Below are positions 27,395 to 37,875 of a DNA stretch of 64,000 nt, in pieces. A program made the position numbers and the translations under genes. The first letter of the stretch is position 1, and every line of letters starts with the position of its first letter. This DNA is from Diplonema papillatum (Eukaryota; Euglenozoa; Diplonemea; Diplonemida; Diplonemidae). A model generated the notes under the pieces. That model ran no database searches, was not told the origin of the DNA, and saw only the letters and a program-made list of their open reading frames with translations. Location of the stretch: NCBI GenBank assembly GCA_030068145.1, contig JAPJBO010000206.1, positions 186,001 to 250,000 on the forward strand. Reading direction: 5' to 3'.

Positions 27395-29569
27395 ATGCCC
27401 GAGACAGGCCGTGCAGCTGGAGACCAGGAAGTTCGGGCTGACTTGCGGAAGCAGGTTGTCGAGTGCATACGGGCTCGGGTACCAGTATCTCGCATTAGCT
27501 CGCATATATTCAATTTAGCGCAGCTAGTACTTGGGCCTTTCGGCATTCCGTGCGGGCCAGTTCCAGGCGATAGGGCTGTTCGCCGAGCGCTTGGTAGGCA
27601 CCTTGTCCTCGGTGACATGGAGTTTCTGCTCCGGCTTGGGGGTGGTGACTTCGTCATTGCCGGGGATGCAGGAGAGCTTCCGGGGAGCAAGGATATCCTC
27701 TGCCTGACGTTCTCGTACCTGGACACGATGGAGCAGAGGTGGAGGACGCGGCTTGTGCTTGCAGCACTTGTGCGGCAGAAGGATCCAGCAACGACGACGA
27801 AGTATCTCCAGTACGTGCTGGACTACTTTCAGAAGCTGCAAGAGTCGCTCCTTGCCTTGGGGTTCGATCTCCCTGGCGATGCACTGCTCCCAAGGATGAA
27901 GAAGGTTGTTACAGACAGAGGCCTCTTCACGACGGCTAGTGAGTTGTACGCCTGTGGGGCCGTCGACGAGGTCATCATGGAGCCCGTGCATCGCCTGCAC
28001 CTTGCTGACAAAGCCGTCCAAAAATGTCTGGCGACCGACCTTCCTTTGCGATCACTCATTCCATTGGCGTATGATTTCATCGCAGGAAACGATGCCTTCC
28101 ACCACTGGCTGGAAGAAAACGCTGGCGTGAGCCCAGCAGGCGTGTTTTGGGCACCAGTCAAAGCCGGTCGGTTTTCAACACTGACGGCCGGAGCTTACAG
28201 CCTTTCAGAAGAGATTCGGGGAAAACCTCTTGCCGAGTGGGCGCGGCTTTATCTTTCCACGCGGCAAGTCCTGCTGTACGCGTCCAGCCCAATAGCAAAG
28301 AAGCGTGTGCCAAACCGGTTCCTCAAGCTGTATGAGGCCCTCGTGGGCACGTCGTTCCTTCCGAAGCTCCGCGTCCTCCGCTTGCTGTTCACGTCGCTCT
28401 GCTATCCTCTGACGCACTTGCTTTGGCATCTTGACCAGCTCGGCACCGTCAAGGAGGCGTGGTGCAGCATCCTGTGTTGCCTCTGCAAGAATGTGGGTGA
28501 CCACGATCTTCAGAAATTGGTCGTGCAGGGCAAGAAGGACTGGTTCGGATGCGTCGTCCCGTTGCAGATCCGAGTGGTGGAAACCGCATCCAAGTCGAAG
28601 CTGAAGTTCGGTGTTGTGGAACTCGAAGATGTTTTCCTTGTCGAGGACAAGCCTGGTGCAAAGCTATCTGGATACGCAGCAGCTTTAAAAGACGCCCTCG
28701 CTCCCCATCGACAGTCCGACATACCCCAAGAAATTGAGTGTACTGCAGTCTCCGAGGAAGCCGAAGTTCTGGTTGGGCACGTAATGAAATACGTGCGGCA
28801 TTTCAAGCGCCTAGAATTCGACAAGTACATCAACATGTCGAATGCAGCCAACGCACCCCCGAACTGCAATCCGAATTTAACGGAAACCCCTGTAGGTGTG
28901 GTGAAGCAGACTGTTGAAGACTGCAAGAACCAGACTGTCACCGATGAGGTACTCAGGGGTATAGCTGTTATTCGAGGAGGAAACGAACCTGAGATCAGCG
29001 AGTGGCTGCTTCGGGACTGCGCCGTTTCGACTCTTTGTGATACGGTGTACCGTTCATGGGAAAACTGCATTGAAAGGTCCCACCGCCTGGCAGACGAGTT
29101 CGAAGCACACACCCAGCGAAAACAGAATCTTGCTGATGAAAGCCAGCGCAAGCGCGATGCAAGGGAAGAGATCGCGAAGACACGCTTGGAGGCAATCGAG
29201 CAGTTGACCCCGAAGGAGATTGCTGAAAACGGCACTCGCGCATGCGTATTGAGTCAAAGCATGAAGCGACGCCTTCCCAAAAAGGGCAAAATGAGCGACC
29301 TTCTCGAAGCCATCATCGCCTTCGACAAGTCCGACTTCAAGCTGCCGACTACCTACGGCAAGGTCGGGCGAAAGCGTCCGGAGAAGCCCGGGGGAAAGCA
29401 CTCTGTGAAACGTCGGAAAAAGAACCCTACGGTTAAGGCTGGGAAATCATCGAACAAGTCAGGCAGTAGTACCTCGTCCAATGGGTCCGACAATTCCGAC
29501 GAGTCCGACAATTCTGACGAGTCCGACGAGTCCGACAGCGCCGACGATTCGTCAAGCGCTGACTCCTGA
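27395..29569 (+). CDS. Putative transposase of the two-gene element (divergent RNase H-fold / hAT-like)
   Basis: An uninterrupted 724-codon frame from ATG 27395. No BED finger and no classical hAT dimerisation motif. An RNase H-like strand pattern is suggested by VIAGDAGELPGSKDILCLTF (Asp91) followed by the hydrophobic RLVLAALV. Then comes VVTDRGLFTTA (Asp174) and, 25 residues on, MEPVHRLHLADKA (His199), which recalls the hAT CxxH segment though the Cys is replaced. The C-terminus is basic (KRPEKPGGKHSVKRRKKN), a likely nuclear signal, and ends in a Ser/Asp/Glu-rich tail. The shortened copy has lost most of this gene, which supports a trans-acting role. Assignment to a hAT-like lineage is inference; no third acidic residue could be fixed. 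Confidence 0.6.
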   Translation: MPETGRAAGDQEVRADLRKQVVECIRARVPVSRISSHIFNLAQLVLGPFGIPCGPVPGDRAVRRALGRHLVLGDMEFLLRLGGGDFVIAGDAGELPGSKDILCLTFSYLDTMEQRWRTRLVLAALVRQKDPATTTKYLQYVLDYFQKLQESLLALGFDLPGDALLPRMKKVVTDRGLFTTASELYACGAVDEVIMEPVHRLHLADKAVQKCLATDLPLRSLIPLAYDFIAGNDAFHHWLEENAGVSPAGVFWAPVKAGRFSTLTAGAYSLSEEIRGKPLAEWARLYLSTRQVLLYASSPIAKKRVPNRFLKLYEALVGTSFLPKLRVLRLLFTSLCYPLTHLLWHLDQLGTVKEAWCSILCCLCKNVGDHDLQKLVVQGKKDWFGCVVPLQIRVVETASKSKLKFGVVELEDVFLVEDKPGAKLSGYAAALKDALAPHRQSDIPQEIECTAVSEEAEVLVGHVMKYVRHFKRLEFDKYINMSNAANAPPNCNPNLTETPVGVVKQTVEDCKNQTVTDEVLRGIAVIRGGNEPEISEWLLRDCAVSTLCDTVYRSWENCIERSHRLADEFEAHTQRKQNLADESQRKRDAREEIAKTRLEAIEQLTPKEIAENGTRACVLSQSMKRRLPKKGKMSDLLEAIIAFDKSDFKLPTTYGKVGRKRPEKPGGKHSVKRRKKNPTVKAGKSSNKSGSSTSSNGSDNSDESDNSDESDESDSADDSSSADS

Positions 29570-29898
29570 TTAACCATGGGTCACTTTAGCTTCTCGTTCC
29601 TCTGCTCAAGTAATTTTGTTTGCGGTCAGCAGGCTCATTTTCATTCAGACGACGTCCTCATTCTTGCTGCTCTTACATAAACCATCTGGCCTGTACGGAC
29701 TCTACGAAAACGCATGCCGTCATATGTTTGTCCCATCTCTCTTGCGTTCTTGTCGTTCTCTATCAGTGGCTGTCGTGCATTCGATGCCTTGTCTCGAATG
29801 TTGTGTGCGTTCAAGCGTGTGATCTGGTTGTGCTTCGCTTCGTGCTGCATTGATAATCTTTCATTGTGAACTTTATTGCAGGGGGTTTGAATTCTAAG

Positions 29899-30924
29899 AT
29901 GCCGCGCGAGAATGAGATCAGCTTCACCATGAAGGTGATTTGGGGGGAGCGCACAAAAAAGCTCCTTACCAAAAAGGACCGAACAGCGGCCGCAGAGGCC
30001 GTTTTGTACGTTGAGCAGGGGGGTGACGACCTTGCGCAGTACGTCAAAAAGGCACGAGACGCAGCGGTGCCGATCGCGCGAAGGGAGGGCTTTACTGTCT
30101 CCCTAGCCCCCACCGCCGTTCGGTACACGCTGCCGAAATCCGCCGCGCGCCTCGACGACGATGACACCGGCATCCGCGAGGTCGTTGGGCCGGCGGACTT
30201 GTTCGCAGCAGCCAGAGCGGACGCACGACAGCTTATTGTCGTGCTGGACGCAACCGAGAAGCGGGCGGCAGGCAAGCAAGCGAACACAGCGGCCCAGCTA
30301 GCCGCTAAGTTAACCGGCGCCGACCTGCAACCGGCCTTCAAGGTCGGTAAAGGCATCTCGCCCACCGTATCTTGCGTGGGATGCTCAAAGGTGGTGTTCG
30401 TCGCCAAGGAGGGGGACAAGGACAAGCTCAGGCTAGCCCCCTACGAAGCCCACATAAGCGGCTGTGAAAAGGGCGCCGCTCTGCTGGAGAAGACCGCGGT
30501 GGCTGCGGTCGAGAAGAAGCGAGGGTCTCATTTGCAAGACTCTCGAGTTGGGGCTCAAGCGCGACGAGAGGAAGAAAGGCGAGCCGCTGCCGCGAAAGAG
30601 GATCTGTCCAGCTACAGATCTCTTTTCGACATCTGGAAGAAGCCGAAGCCGACGAAGCCTGCAGGCACGAGCACAGCCGAAGACAGGGCCTCGGAGCTAC
30701 CGGATGCTGACCCGCCGGGGGAGCTACCGGATGCTGACCCGCCGGTGGAGCTACCGGATGCTGACCCGCCGGTGGAGCAACCGGATGCTGACCAGCCGGT
30801 GGAGCTACCGGATGCTGACCAGCCGGTGGAGCTACCGGATGCTGACCCGCCAGGGACTGTCCTGGTGAAGAGGAAGGCAGAGGAGTGCCAAGAGCCGAGG
30901 AAGAAGCTCGTCTTTCTGCTGTAG
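29899..30924 (+). CDS. Zinc-finger protein, second gene of the two-gene element
   Basis: Begins at ATG 29899, the first ATG after an acceptor-like TTTATTGCAG (29871-29880); about 341 codons. A C2HC cluster, CVGCSKVVFV ... YEAHISGC, lies at residues ~168-200, spaced like a BED-type or related DNA-binding finger. A Lys/Arg/Glu-rich helix follows (QARREEERRAAAAKED). The C-terminal third has seven or so tandem ELPDADPP(V/G) units, encoded by a 24-bp minisatellite. Since the putative transposase lacks a BED finger, this protein could supply terminal-repeat recognition in trans; that is inference from context. The gene is absent from the shortened copy. Confidence 0.62.
   Translation: MPRENEISFTMKVIWGERTKKLLTKKDRTAAAEAVLYVEQGGDDLAQYVKKARDAAVPIARREGFTVSLAPTAVRYTLPKSAARLDDDDTGIREVVGPADLFAAARADARQLIVVLDATEKRAAGKQANTAAQLAAKLTGADLQPAFKVGKGISPTVSCVGCSKVVFVAKEGDKDKLRLAPYEAHISGCEKGAALLEKTAVAAVEKKRGSHLQDSRVGAQARREEERRAAAAKEDLSSYRSLFDIWKKPKPTKPAGTSTAEDRASELPDADPPGELPDADPPVELPDADPPVEQPDADQPVELPDADQPVELPDADPPGTVLVKRKAEECQEPRKKLVFLL
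30695..30860 (+). repeat. 24-bp coding minisatellite
   Basis: Units of GAGCTACCGGATGCTGACCC plus four bases are repeated in frame about seven times; variants alternate CCGCCGGTG and CAGCCGGTG. Confidence 0.9.
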
Positions 30925-31348
30925 TGCTGCAACGCAAGGTGCGGATTTCGTGTGCTTTCGAGCGGCCTAGCGCTTCTTCTTTTTTCATCATCGTTCATCA
31001 TCCCGTCTTGCTAGGCTGCTCACAGTCGCTCGAAGATCTTTGTCCCTTTTCGCCACCAACTCGCCTGCAGTCCCCGAAAGCTTCCGGTCTCATATGCACA
31101 TCGCCCACTTGCCTGCGGTTTCCGTCCCTCGTATGCTTATGCTTGGCACTTCTGGGGCCAGACAGTGGTCAACATGGTCGCCCATGGGCCAGTCAGGGGT
31201 CCACCAGTGGTCGAACCCAAAATACTAGTGTCAATCTCGATCACACTCTACAACGCTCTACTACACTCTACTACACTCTATTACGCTCGATTACGCTCGA
31301 TTACACTCGATTACGCTCGATTACGCTCGATTACACTCGATCAGGGGG

Positions 31349-31364
31349 TAGGTGAATTGGCTCA
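31349..31364 (-). repeat. Right terminal inverted repeat of the two-gene transposon
   Basis: Exact reverse complement of 27116-27131, followed by GGGGC. Confidence 0.9.
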
Positions 31365-31496
31365 GGGGCACTGGTCCCATGGGGGAAAAAATAAGTAGAC
31401 CTGCCCCCTGCCTGCTGTCTCTGGCTGCTTCAGCAAAATGCGCCTTTATGGAGTCAACCTCTTAGGGTTTACTCTGGTTGTTTTCGCGCAAGAATT

Positions 31497-33303
31497 CTGA
31501 CAATTGGTGCTCGGGCGATTTAGCAAGTATTTCCTATGGTGTGATCCAAACCAAGTTCTGTCGGGTTCCTGCCGGGTTCTTATCGGGGGGTGTCCATTTT
31601 TTATTTTTGGCAGCTTGCGTCTCCCATCGAGTCGCTGCTAGCTCTTTCAGGCATTTGGCGACGCTTCACGCAGTACCTGCCGCGATATGGCAACAGAATA
31701 GTCGTCAAACTCCCTGGATATGTACGGGTGCCAATCACCGAGAAAAGGAGAGCCGTGAGGGTCAAACAGTGCATAGAAGCCCCCGTAGATGCCCCCGGAT
31801 GGGTATATTGGGTAGTATACCAGGTACCCATCCCTTGAATCCCTCATGGGGGCATTTCTGGGGCCGGCGTGCTATTCTGGAGGCATCTGCAGAACCTCAG
31901 CTGAAATGTGAACCGCATCCAGCAGCTACAGGCATGACCGAGTTGGCTTCCGTTCGACGTCGTGAGCTGTCAGGCTCGGACGACATTGACCTGGAGAAGT
32001 TTGATATGGTTGCATGCAGGGTTCTGGATCAGTGCCAGTCATCCTGGATGAGAATCGCATGCGCTTTCCAGTCGTTGTTCAGAGTGTGGAAGAACACACA
32101 CAACATTTTCCATCAGAACATCGAATATGGCCCCACCCTGCTGTCTCATCCAACCAGGCTTGGAGGTACTCCTGGAACGCTCGCCACCTGGTGCGACTTT
32201 CAAATGCACCAGCCGGTATCCTGGTATATCCGGGCACCTACGTGATCTGAGGGAAATCACAAACGGTTTTCGAGAGATTTCATGTCGGAGCTTGCAAAAA
32301 TCTGTACGCGGTTTGGACGTTTTTGGGTCAGATCGTCAGCGACACAGAAGACTTTCTGTGAACGGGCGAGGTGCGGCCATAACTGACTCTTTTGTCAAGA
32401 TGTTGCGACGAAACGCATTCCCGTGTCACGTGGATTCTGTTGACCTGCGGGCCAGCAGCTCCTGGGAAGGGGAAGCTCCTGGACTCCGAAAGCTGCGAAG
32501 AGGCCCTTCGGGCCATTCCGGTTACAGTGGGCGCGAGGGGACGAGACACCCGAGACTGCGACGATGTTTCAGGAGTGTGCTCGCCGTTTGAGAAACTGAC
32601 AGAGATGACGACCGATGATGTCGATGTGGGCAAGGAAGAGCGCTTGTGTGATGAGCGCGTTCACCGCCACTAGATGTAAATTTGTTGCATTAGTGCCACT
32701 AGATAAAACGCGGGGCGGCACCGATCCTTTCCCAGAAGCTGTCCAGCGGGGCAGTCCCAGCCACGTGTAGTTTCATATTCGGCGACAAGTACCCGAACAA
32801 CCTCTGCAAGCAAGGCAGTCCGTCGTTCTTTTCGCTCTTTCGCCTTCGCTGCCCAGGGACTGCAACTTCAGCGTCAAGTCGCTTTTTCCGTGCTTGCAAA
32901 TCCGCGGTTGAGAGGTGAACTCGTTTACAGAGTCTCCTCAAGAACCGGTAGATGCTGCAGAGCTTGGCCCCATTTTCCAAAATAAGTCAAAAATAATGTC
33001 TCACATTCAAACATTTCTCGACCAATACCGGGTTTGGAGTTTAGTAACACAAATTGTCAACGCCGCGGGATATTGTGATGCTACGTGTTCTGAAGCTGAG
33101 TGGGGGGCCCTTATCTCTTCTTCTGAGCACCCTGGGATGCTCCTCCAAACCCGGAGTAGTTCTGAGAGTTCCTGCAGGAAAGGTAAAAATAAAAAATGGA
33201 CCCCGCCCTGAGTTCTGCCGGGTTTCTGCCGGGTTCTTGCCGGGTTCTTTTACCGTCTTTCTACGGGGTCTGGATCACACCATCCTAAGTAGAAATTGTC
33301 GAA
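31497..33303. mobile_element. Element bounded by ~115-bp imperfect inverted repeats
   Basis: Left GGTGTGATCCA (31538-31548) and GGGTGTCCATTTTTTATTTT (31587-31606) are mirrored at 33271-33281 and 33180-33203, with repeated TGCCGGGTTC units between them on both sides. The interior has open frames of 94 and 93 codons, 32392-32673 (plus) and 32699-32980 (minus; STADLQARKKRLDAEVAV... to a stop). They look protein-like but match nothing I recognise. No clear target duplication was found. It may be a MITE or a decayed autonomous transposon. Confidence 0.5.
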
Positions 33304-33488
33304 TCATTTTGTGGTTTCGTTTCAGCCAGCGCACCACTTCGGGGTACCCACAGCTAAACTTGCAATCACAACCCCCCCTCGTTCTCTTCATCAAAACACG
33401 TACTGGGCAACGAAGATCGCACAGGGTTATCACCCAATACAAAACGTTTCAATAACCCACCGCACAGGATCCTCCTTGGAACCGTTCC

Positions 33489-34202
33489 TTGCCCATCTTC
33501 GGCTGCTGTGGGCGTAGCACGGCAGGCGTGCACCCGCTGAGTCCACTGGATCGCGGTCGTTTTGAGGGGTTGGACGTGACTCCTTCGGGAAGAGGGTTCG
33601 GGCCCAGTAGGCACGGGGACGAGGACCCGAACCCGTTCAGCGTGCCCAACTGCTCACGCAGCCTGAGCGCCTCTAGTAGCAGCAACCTTCTCGCCTCTGA
33701 GCCCAACCTGCAGACTACCCCCCCGGGCAGGTCGCATGAACGCAATATGTGGCCTCGTACACCGCCTGCCATTCCCAACTTCAAGCCGCTGTCATCGTCG
33801 ATCACGGGTGTGTTCACATCGAACGGTACCGGCGGGTACAAAACGGGGCTCCCGCTACACTTCGGCCTGCCGCTGGTCCCCGCCACGCCGCCAACGAACA
33901 CACCTTTGTCATCAACGCCCCCCCCGACAAGACCTGGCAGCGGGTCCTCTTCAATCATCGCCGCTGGCCCAGGCTCAGCGGCGGCAATGCCCCACGACGC
34001 TTCAGCCATCCCCCCTTACCGACCGCCTCCCGCTCCCTTCACTCGCAGTGTGACTTCCGAGACGTACATCCCAGGACGACTCCGTATCAAACCGCTTCCG
34101 ACCCTCCGACAGGCCGACTTCAGCTCTCTGTCCCCTCCAGTTACGCCACCACCCATGCTTCCTCGCTCACAGCCTGTGCCTCCACTCGGTGTGCGCCGAT
34201 GA
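33489..34202 (+). CDS. Hypothetical Pro/Ser-rich protein
   Basis: A 237-codon frame dominated by Pro, Ser and Gly, with PPTNTPLSSTPPPTRPGSG and PVTPPPMLPRSQPVPPLG stretches and no domain I recognise. The antisense frame (33449-34009) is nearly as long and Gly-rich, so strand choice is uncertain. The plus frame is preferred because it is longer and ends just before the (GT)n tract. Confidence 0.3.
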   Translation: MPIFGCCGRSTAGVHPLSPLDRGRFEGLDVTPSGRGFGPSRHGDEDPNPFSVPNCSRSLSASSSSNLLASEPNLQTTPPGRSHERNMWPRTPPAIPNFKPLSSSITGVFTSNGTGGYKTGLPLHFGLPLVPATPPTNTPLSSTPPPTRPGSGSSSIIAAGPGSAAAMPHDASAIPPYRPPPAPFTRSVTSETYIPGRLRIKPLPTLRQADFSSLSPPVTPPPMLPRSQPVPPLGVRR

Positions 34203-34318
34203 ATCTCATGAACGGCTACCTCATGATTTCACCCGAAGCGGAGTATCCCTCTGGCGAGCTTGCTCTCGCTTTCTCGCGAATTCTCGGCCTCGCGATTTTC
34301 GAAGTGTAGATTAGTAGA

Positions 34319-34494
<176 letters not shown>

Positions 34495-34553
34495 GTAGAC
34501 CTGTTTTCACGTGGTGCCTCCCTGTGCGAGAGGCGTCCACGACTCCTTCAGTT

Positions 34554-35120
34554 TCAAGTAACCGCCGATGCTCCCGCAGGTTGCGAGTGGGGGTCCGTGT
34601 TCAACTGGGGGTGGTGCCTTGTACAGCACCTCGCGATCCCTTCGTTGTCTGCTTCGCACTCGCCGCAGCGCCCCAGTCTGTGGATCGAGCAGTATAGCAT
34701 CCGCGGCCTTAGGCCGTCTCCTTCATGGTGGTGTTGTTTATACCGGCAACACGTCTCCGCTGGCAAGCGCTTTTTCGCACATTCCTTACATCGGGGCTTT
34801 CTGTGTAGCGTGCAAATCTCGCCGGGGCGTGATGTGTTCACCGCGTCTTCTGGGGCCTTCTTCGGTTGCGACCCTCCGCACGCTCCTGCACCTGAAACCT
34901 TGTTTATCATCTCCGCCCTCGCCTTCCAGTCGGCCTTTCCTTGTGCCCATCCTGCGGGGTAGGCTTCCTCCGGGATATAGGTTGCCGCCCATTCCAGGTG
35001 TTGGGGGTACAACGCGGTCTCCGTCCGTGTCGGCTTCAGCGTTCTTACGTGCTCCCGGATGCCGAGGATGACCGCGTCGGTTGTCTCCGTGAGTTGCGCG
35101 CGCCGCGAAGCACCCCTCAC
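34554..35120 (-). CDS. Small protein with two tandem Cys/His modules
   Basis: A minus-strand frame of 188 codons ending at 34554. The C-terminal half holds two copies of one pattern: C-x2-H-x4-C-x2-C-x9-CC-x(2,4)-HH. Copy 1 is CTLHRKPRCKECAKK...CCRYKQHHH; copy 2 is CSIHRLGRCGECEAD...CCTRHHP. Exact conservation of spacing with different filler residues is strong evidence of a real, selected, probably zinc-binding module. The N-terminal part (PQHLEWAATYIPEEAYPAG) is unassigned. The frame begins with GTG and stays open into the (CA)n tract, so it may be an internal exon with acceptor TACACAG near 35130. I do not know the family. Confidence 0.6.
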   Translation of the reverse strand: MRGASRRAQLTETTDAVILGIREHVRTLKPTRTETALYPQHLEWAATYIPEEAYPAGWAQGKADWKARAEMINKVSGAGACGGSQPKKAPEDAVNTSRPGEICTLHRKPRCKECAKKRLPAETCCRYKQHHHEGDGLRPRMLYCSIHRLGRCGECEADNEGIARCCTRHHPQLNTDPHSQPAGASAVT

Positions 35121-35131
35121 GACTGTTCCCT

Positions 35132-35135
<4 letters not shown>

Positions 35136-35184
<49 letters not shown>
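35136..35184. repeat. (GT)n microsatellite, ~49 bp
   Basis: GT dinucleotides with one TATG interruption. Lies just upstream of the Cys/His-module gene on the minus strand, where it reads (CA)n before an AG. Confidence 0.95.
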
Positions 35185-35185
<1 letters not shown>

Positions 35186-35476
35186 AATCCCTTTCTTTCC
35201 GTTTCTGGTCTTTCGAGCTTCTGGACCGCTTGTGGCATGGATTGCAGTGGGTGAACTCAGGACTAAAAGGCAGGAAAAGGATAAAGCACCGTTATCGAGG
35301 GAAGCGGCCGGCCGGCAATACAAGGAGAAGAGGGCCGCGTGGGCGGCACACGGGTAAGGGGGAAGGGGGAGTACAAACTTAAAGAGTGGAACTAGGAGGC
35401 ATCGCGTACGTCAAATGGTGGAAACGGAAAACGGGATTCCACTAGACGCGCCTTCGGCGCTCAAGCAAGCTTGCTA

Positions 35477-35581
<105 letters not shown>

Positions 35582-35584
35582 AGC

Positions 35585-37280
35585 TCACGCGGATCGAGGC
35601 GCGTTTGCGATGCGCGCCTCGCTCATCTGCCGACTTCTCCCAGATTTGATTGTCGGGAGGCTCGGTGGTGCAGCTGCCAGAACGTTTCTGCAGGACAGGT
35701 AGTGAGTGCCCCATCCGCCCTGAAAGAGCGGGACACCTGGACTCCCAGACGGCAGGGCTCCCTTTCCAACAATGTGCAAAATCCCCGGATCTGGGAGGAT
35801 GTGCTCGTTCTCCCCCCAAACTCTCCGCCCTCCAGCATGGAAGTCTCACACCACCTCCTTGTCACACGTTGAGTACACACAAGATTCGCATGTAGTTCAT
35901 GTTGTAGATCTCGTCATTAGCTAAGTATCGTGCATCACAAGTGTGTTGGAGTTTCACAAACAACAACAAAGCTACGCACTTCTTCCAAGACGACGCCGCA
36001 AGGCAAGCACTTTTACTCGTCCTCGTTTTTTTTTCTCGTCATACCGTGTGACAAGCCCGTGGTACACGGATATGAGGGGGGGGATTGCGTGTGTTGGTTC
36101 TGCTTACGTATACTGTGCCCCACGAAGCAGGCCGGTTTTGAAGAAGTTGGAGAGGCCCGACAGATGGAAAACTCGCGCGAGCAGAGAAGTTCCTGTCCAA
36201 AATGCCACACCCCCTGCCTACACATTGAACTCAGATATCCCCCCCTAGGAGCAGAATAGGTGGTGAACGAACTACCTACCAAAAAATGTCTCCACGTGAG
36301 AGGCACCAACCAACTAACGCTAGCTCGTTTTTTATCTTCTCTACAGTCAATCTCGTACCGAAGCTGAATAATCCAGTGTATAAAAATATCACGAGCCCCT
36401 GTTCGCGGCAGTAGTCGACGGTATCATCGACCTTTTAACCCAGCCATTTCCTATCGAGGGCCTCAAGAATGCTCAAAATCTCCGGCGTTCAAGCGAACGC
36501 TCCCTCTGAAAACACGTTAGCAGCCCTGTGCAACTATTCAATTGCAGGGTAGTGTATGTTGTTAGCTGCTAGAAACCTCAGATCATTGTTAGAAACGTAT
36601 CCAGCTCTTGTACGCTCAAAAGAACGCGAAACCCGTCGACGGGCTGTGTACAAACTTGATCCACCGCTTCATCAGCCGATCTTGACCGGGGGCTACCGGC
36701 AACCAGCTAACCGTTGGCAGGCAGCTACCGTCGTTCGTGCTTATTCCAAGATTATACATTATATTTTCTTTAGCGCTAACAATCTGGCGGGTTGCCCTTA
36801 ATGCGCTGTGCGTGTTTTTGGTGGTTGGTCAGAGTTTCTAACCTGAAAAATGCACACATGGTAAATACAAGTAGGAAACCGATCAACCGGCACGAACAAA
36901 ACGAAGTGCCTGTCTTTTTCCCGCTGTGTGGGGCCCCACCCGTGTTTAAGGTCGCGCCCAACCCTCGAAAAGCGATCGCACGCCCGCGCACGATTCTGAG
37001 GTTGTTGCAGCGCTAAAATCAGTCAGTGTTCTGCGTAAACATCAAACAGAGACTCTCCCCAGCGAGTCATGGTCTCCAGAAATTGGGCTGGCGCCCTGTG
37101 TTTTTCGACTGCGTAGGGGTTCGGATACCGAAGGGATGCAACATGGCGGGATACGAACAGACCTGATTTTTAGGCTCGCAGGCCTACAGGTTCTGTTATG
37201 TCCACATGCTCCTTGGGTTACTCTGTATGCATACTGGATACAGACGCAAACGACCGAAGCACGGTGCAGTCAAGTCACGC
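35585..37280. other. Gene-poor stretch
   Basis: Only short frames on both strands, none with a recognisable motif. The frame at 36780-37016 (MVNTSRKPINRHEQNEVPVF and on) has plausible composition but no family. Nothing else is supported here. Confidence 0.5.
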
Positions 37281-37289
37281 ATTGAATAC

Positions 37290-37842
37290 CTACACCATTC
37301 CAAAGCACTTTCTTGCATTTCCCTTCTCAGCAAGTCTGCCTCCTCTTACTCCAAACCACTTCAAACCAGTTGAAACCCACGGAGCGCAAATACAAACTTC
37401 CGAGGTAAAGATCCTCACGCAACGCAGAACGGGGTCCGGGGCGGCCGGATGCGCCTGCCTGTATGGGTCCCGCGTCCAGACGTCTGCCAGTTGTTCCGCA
37501 GTCGGGACCCATATAGTCTCGAGGACACATTGGTGTTCTTCCAACACGTCGCGGACCTGGCAGAGGATGAAGTTTCCGAGTTGGGTCTTCGACTTCCAAT
37601 TCCTAAACAGCGTACGCAATCGCAAACTTTGCCGCCGTTAATTCGGCAAAGAAGATGTGCTGCGAGACATCTCTCCACAGTCCCCACATTGCCATGGACC
37701 CACCAGCCAGGCCCATCCCTGCTTGCTGGCGTCGGACCATGCCTCGACGGGGGTATCCCTGCTGCATGTCGAACGTGACCCACCGGTTCCCCGACAGACG
37801 CCGCCTCACCCTAGCAAGGAAAGGAAGGACGTCGTCGCTCAC
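37290..37842 (-). pseudogene. RNase H-like relic of a retrotransposon
   Basis: Two minus-strand frames connect with one shift near 37610. The first carries GLAGGSMAMWGLWRDVSQHI then FFAELTAAKFAIA. The second carries CQVRDVLEEHQCVL then WVPTAEQLADVWTRDP. The latter resembles the end of the RNase H domain of Ty1/copia-type polyproteins, where a VPTxxQLAD(I/V)xT motif is usual. A YR-type element is an alternative. No other retrotransposon domains or LTRs were seen nearby. Confidence 0.45.
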
Positions 37843-37875
37843 TCGAACCAGCGATCCCCAGCCCAGGGCTAAGTT

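Larger units (their letters stand above)
27116..31364 (+). mobile_element. Two-gene DNA transposon with 5-bp target duplication
   Basis: The 4249-bp element has terminal inverted repeats TGAGCCAATTCACCTA (left 27116-27131, right 31349-31364), followed by CCCCCTGA-like sequence. It is flanked by the 5-bp duplication GGGGC (27111-27115 and 31365-31369). Just inside each end lie arrays of 10-mers, TTACACTCGA / TTACGCTCGA (27152-27222 and 31248-31343). Two plus-strand genes lie between. A second, shortened copy at 42288-44481 has the same ends and its own 5-bp duplication (GCTGG), which fixes the termini. Termini and duplication length do not match the common 8-bp hAT pattern. Confidence 0.9.
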
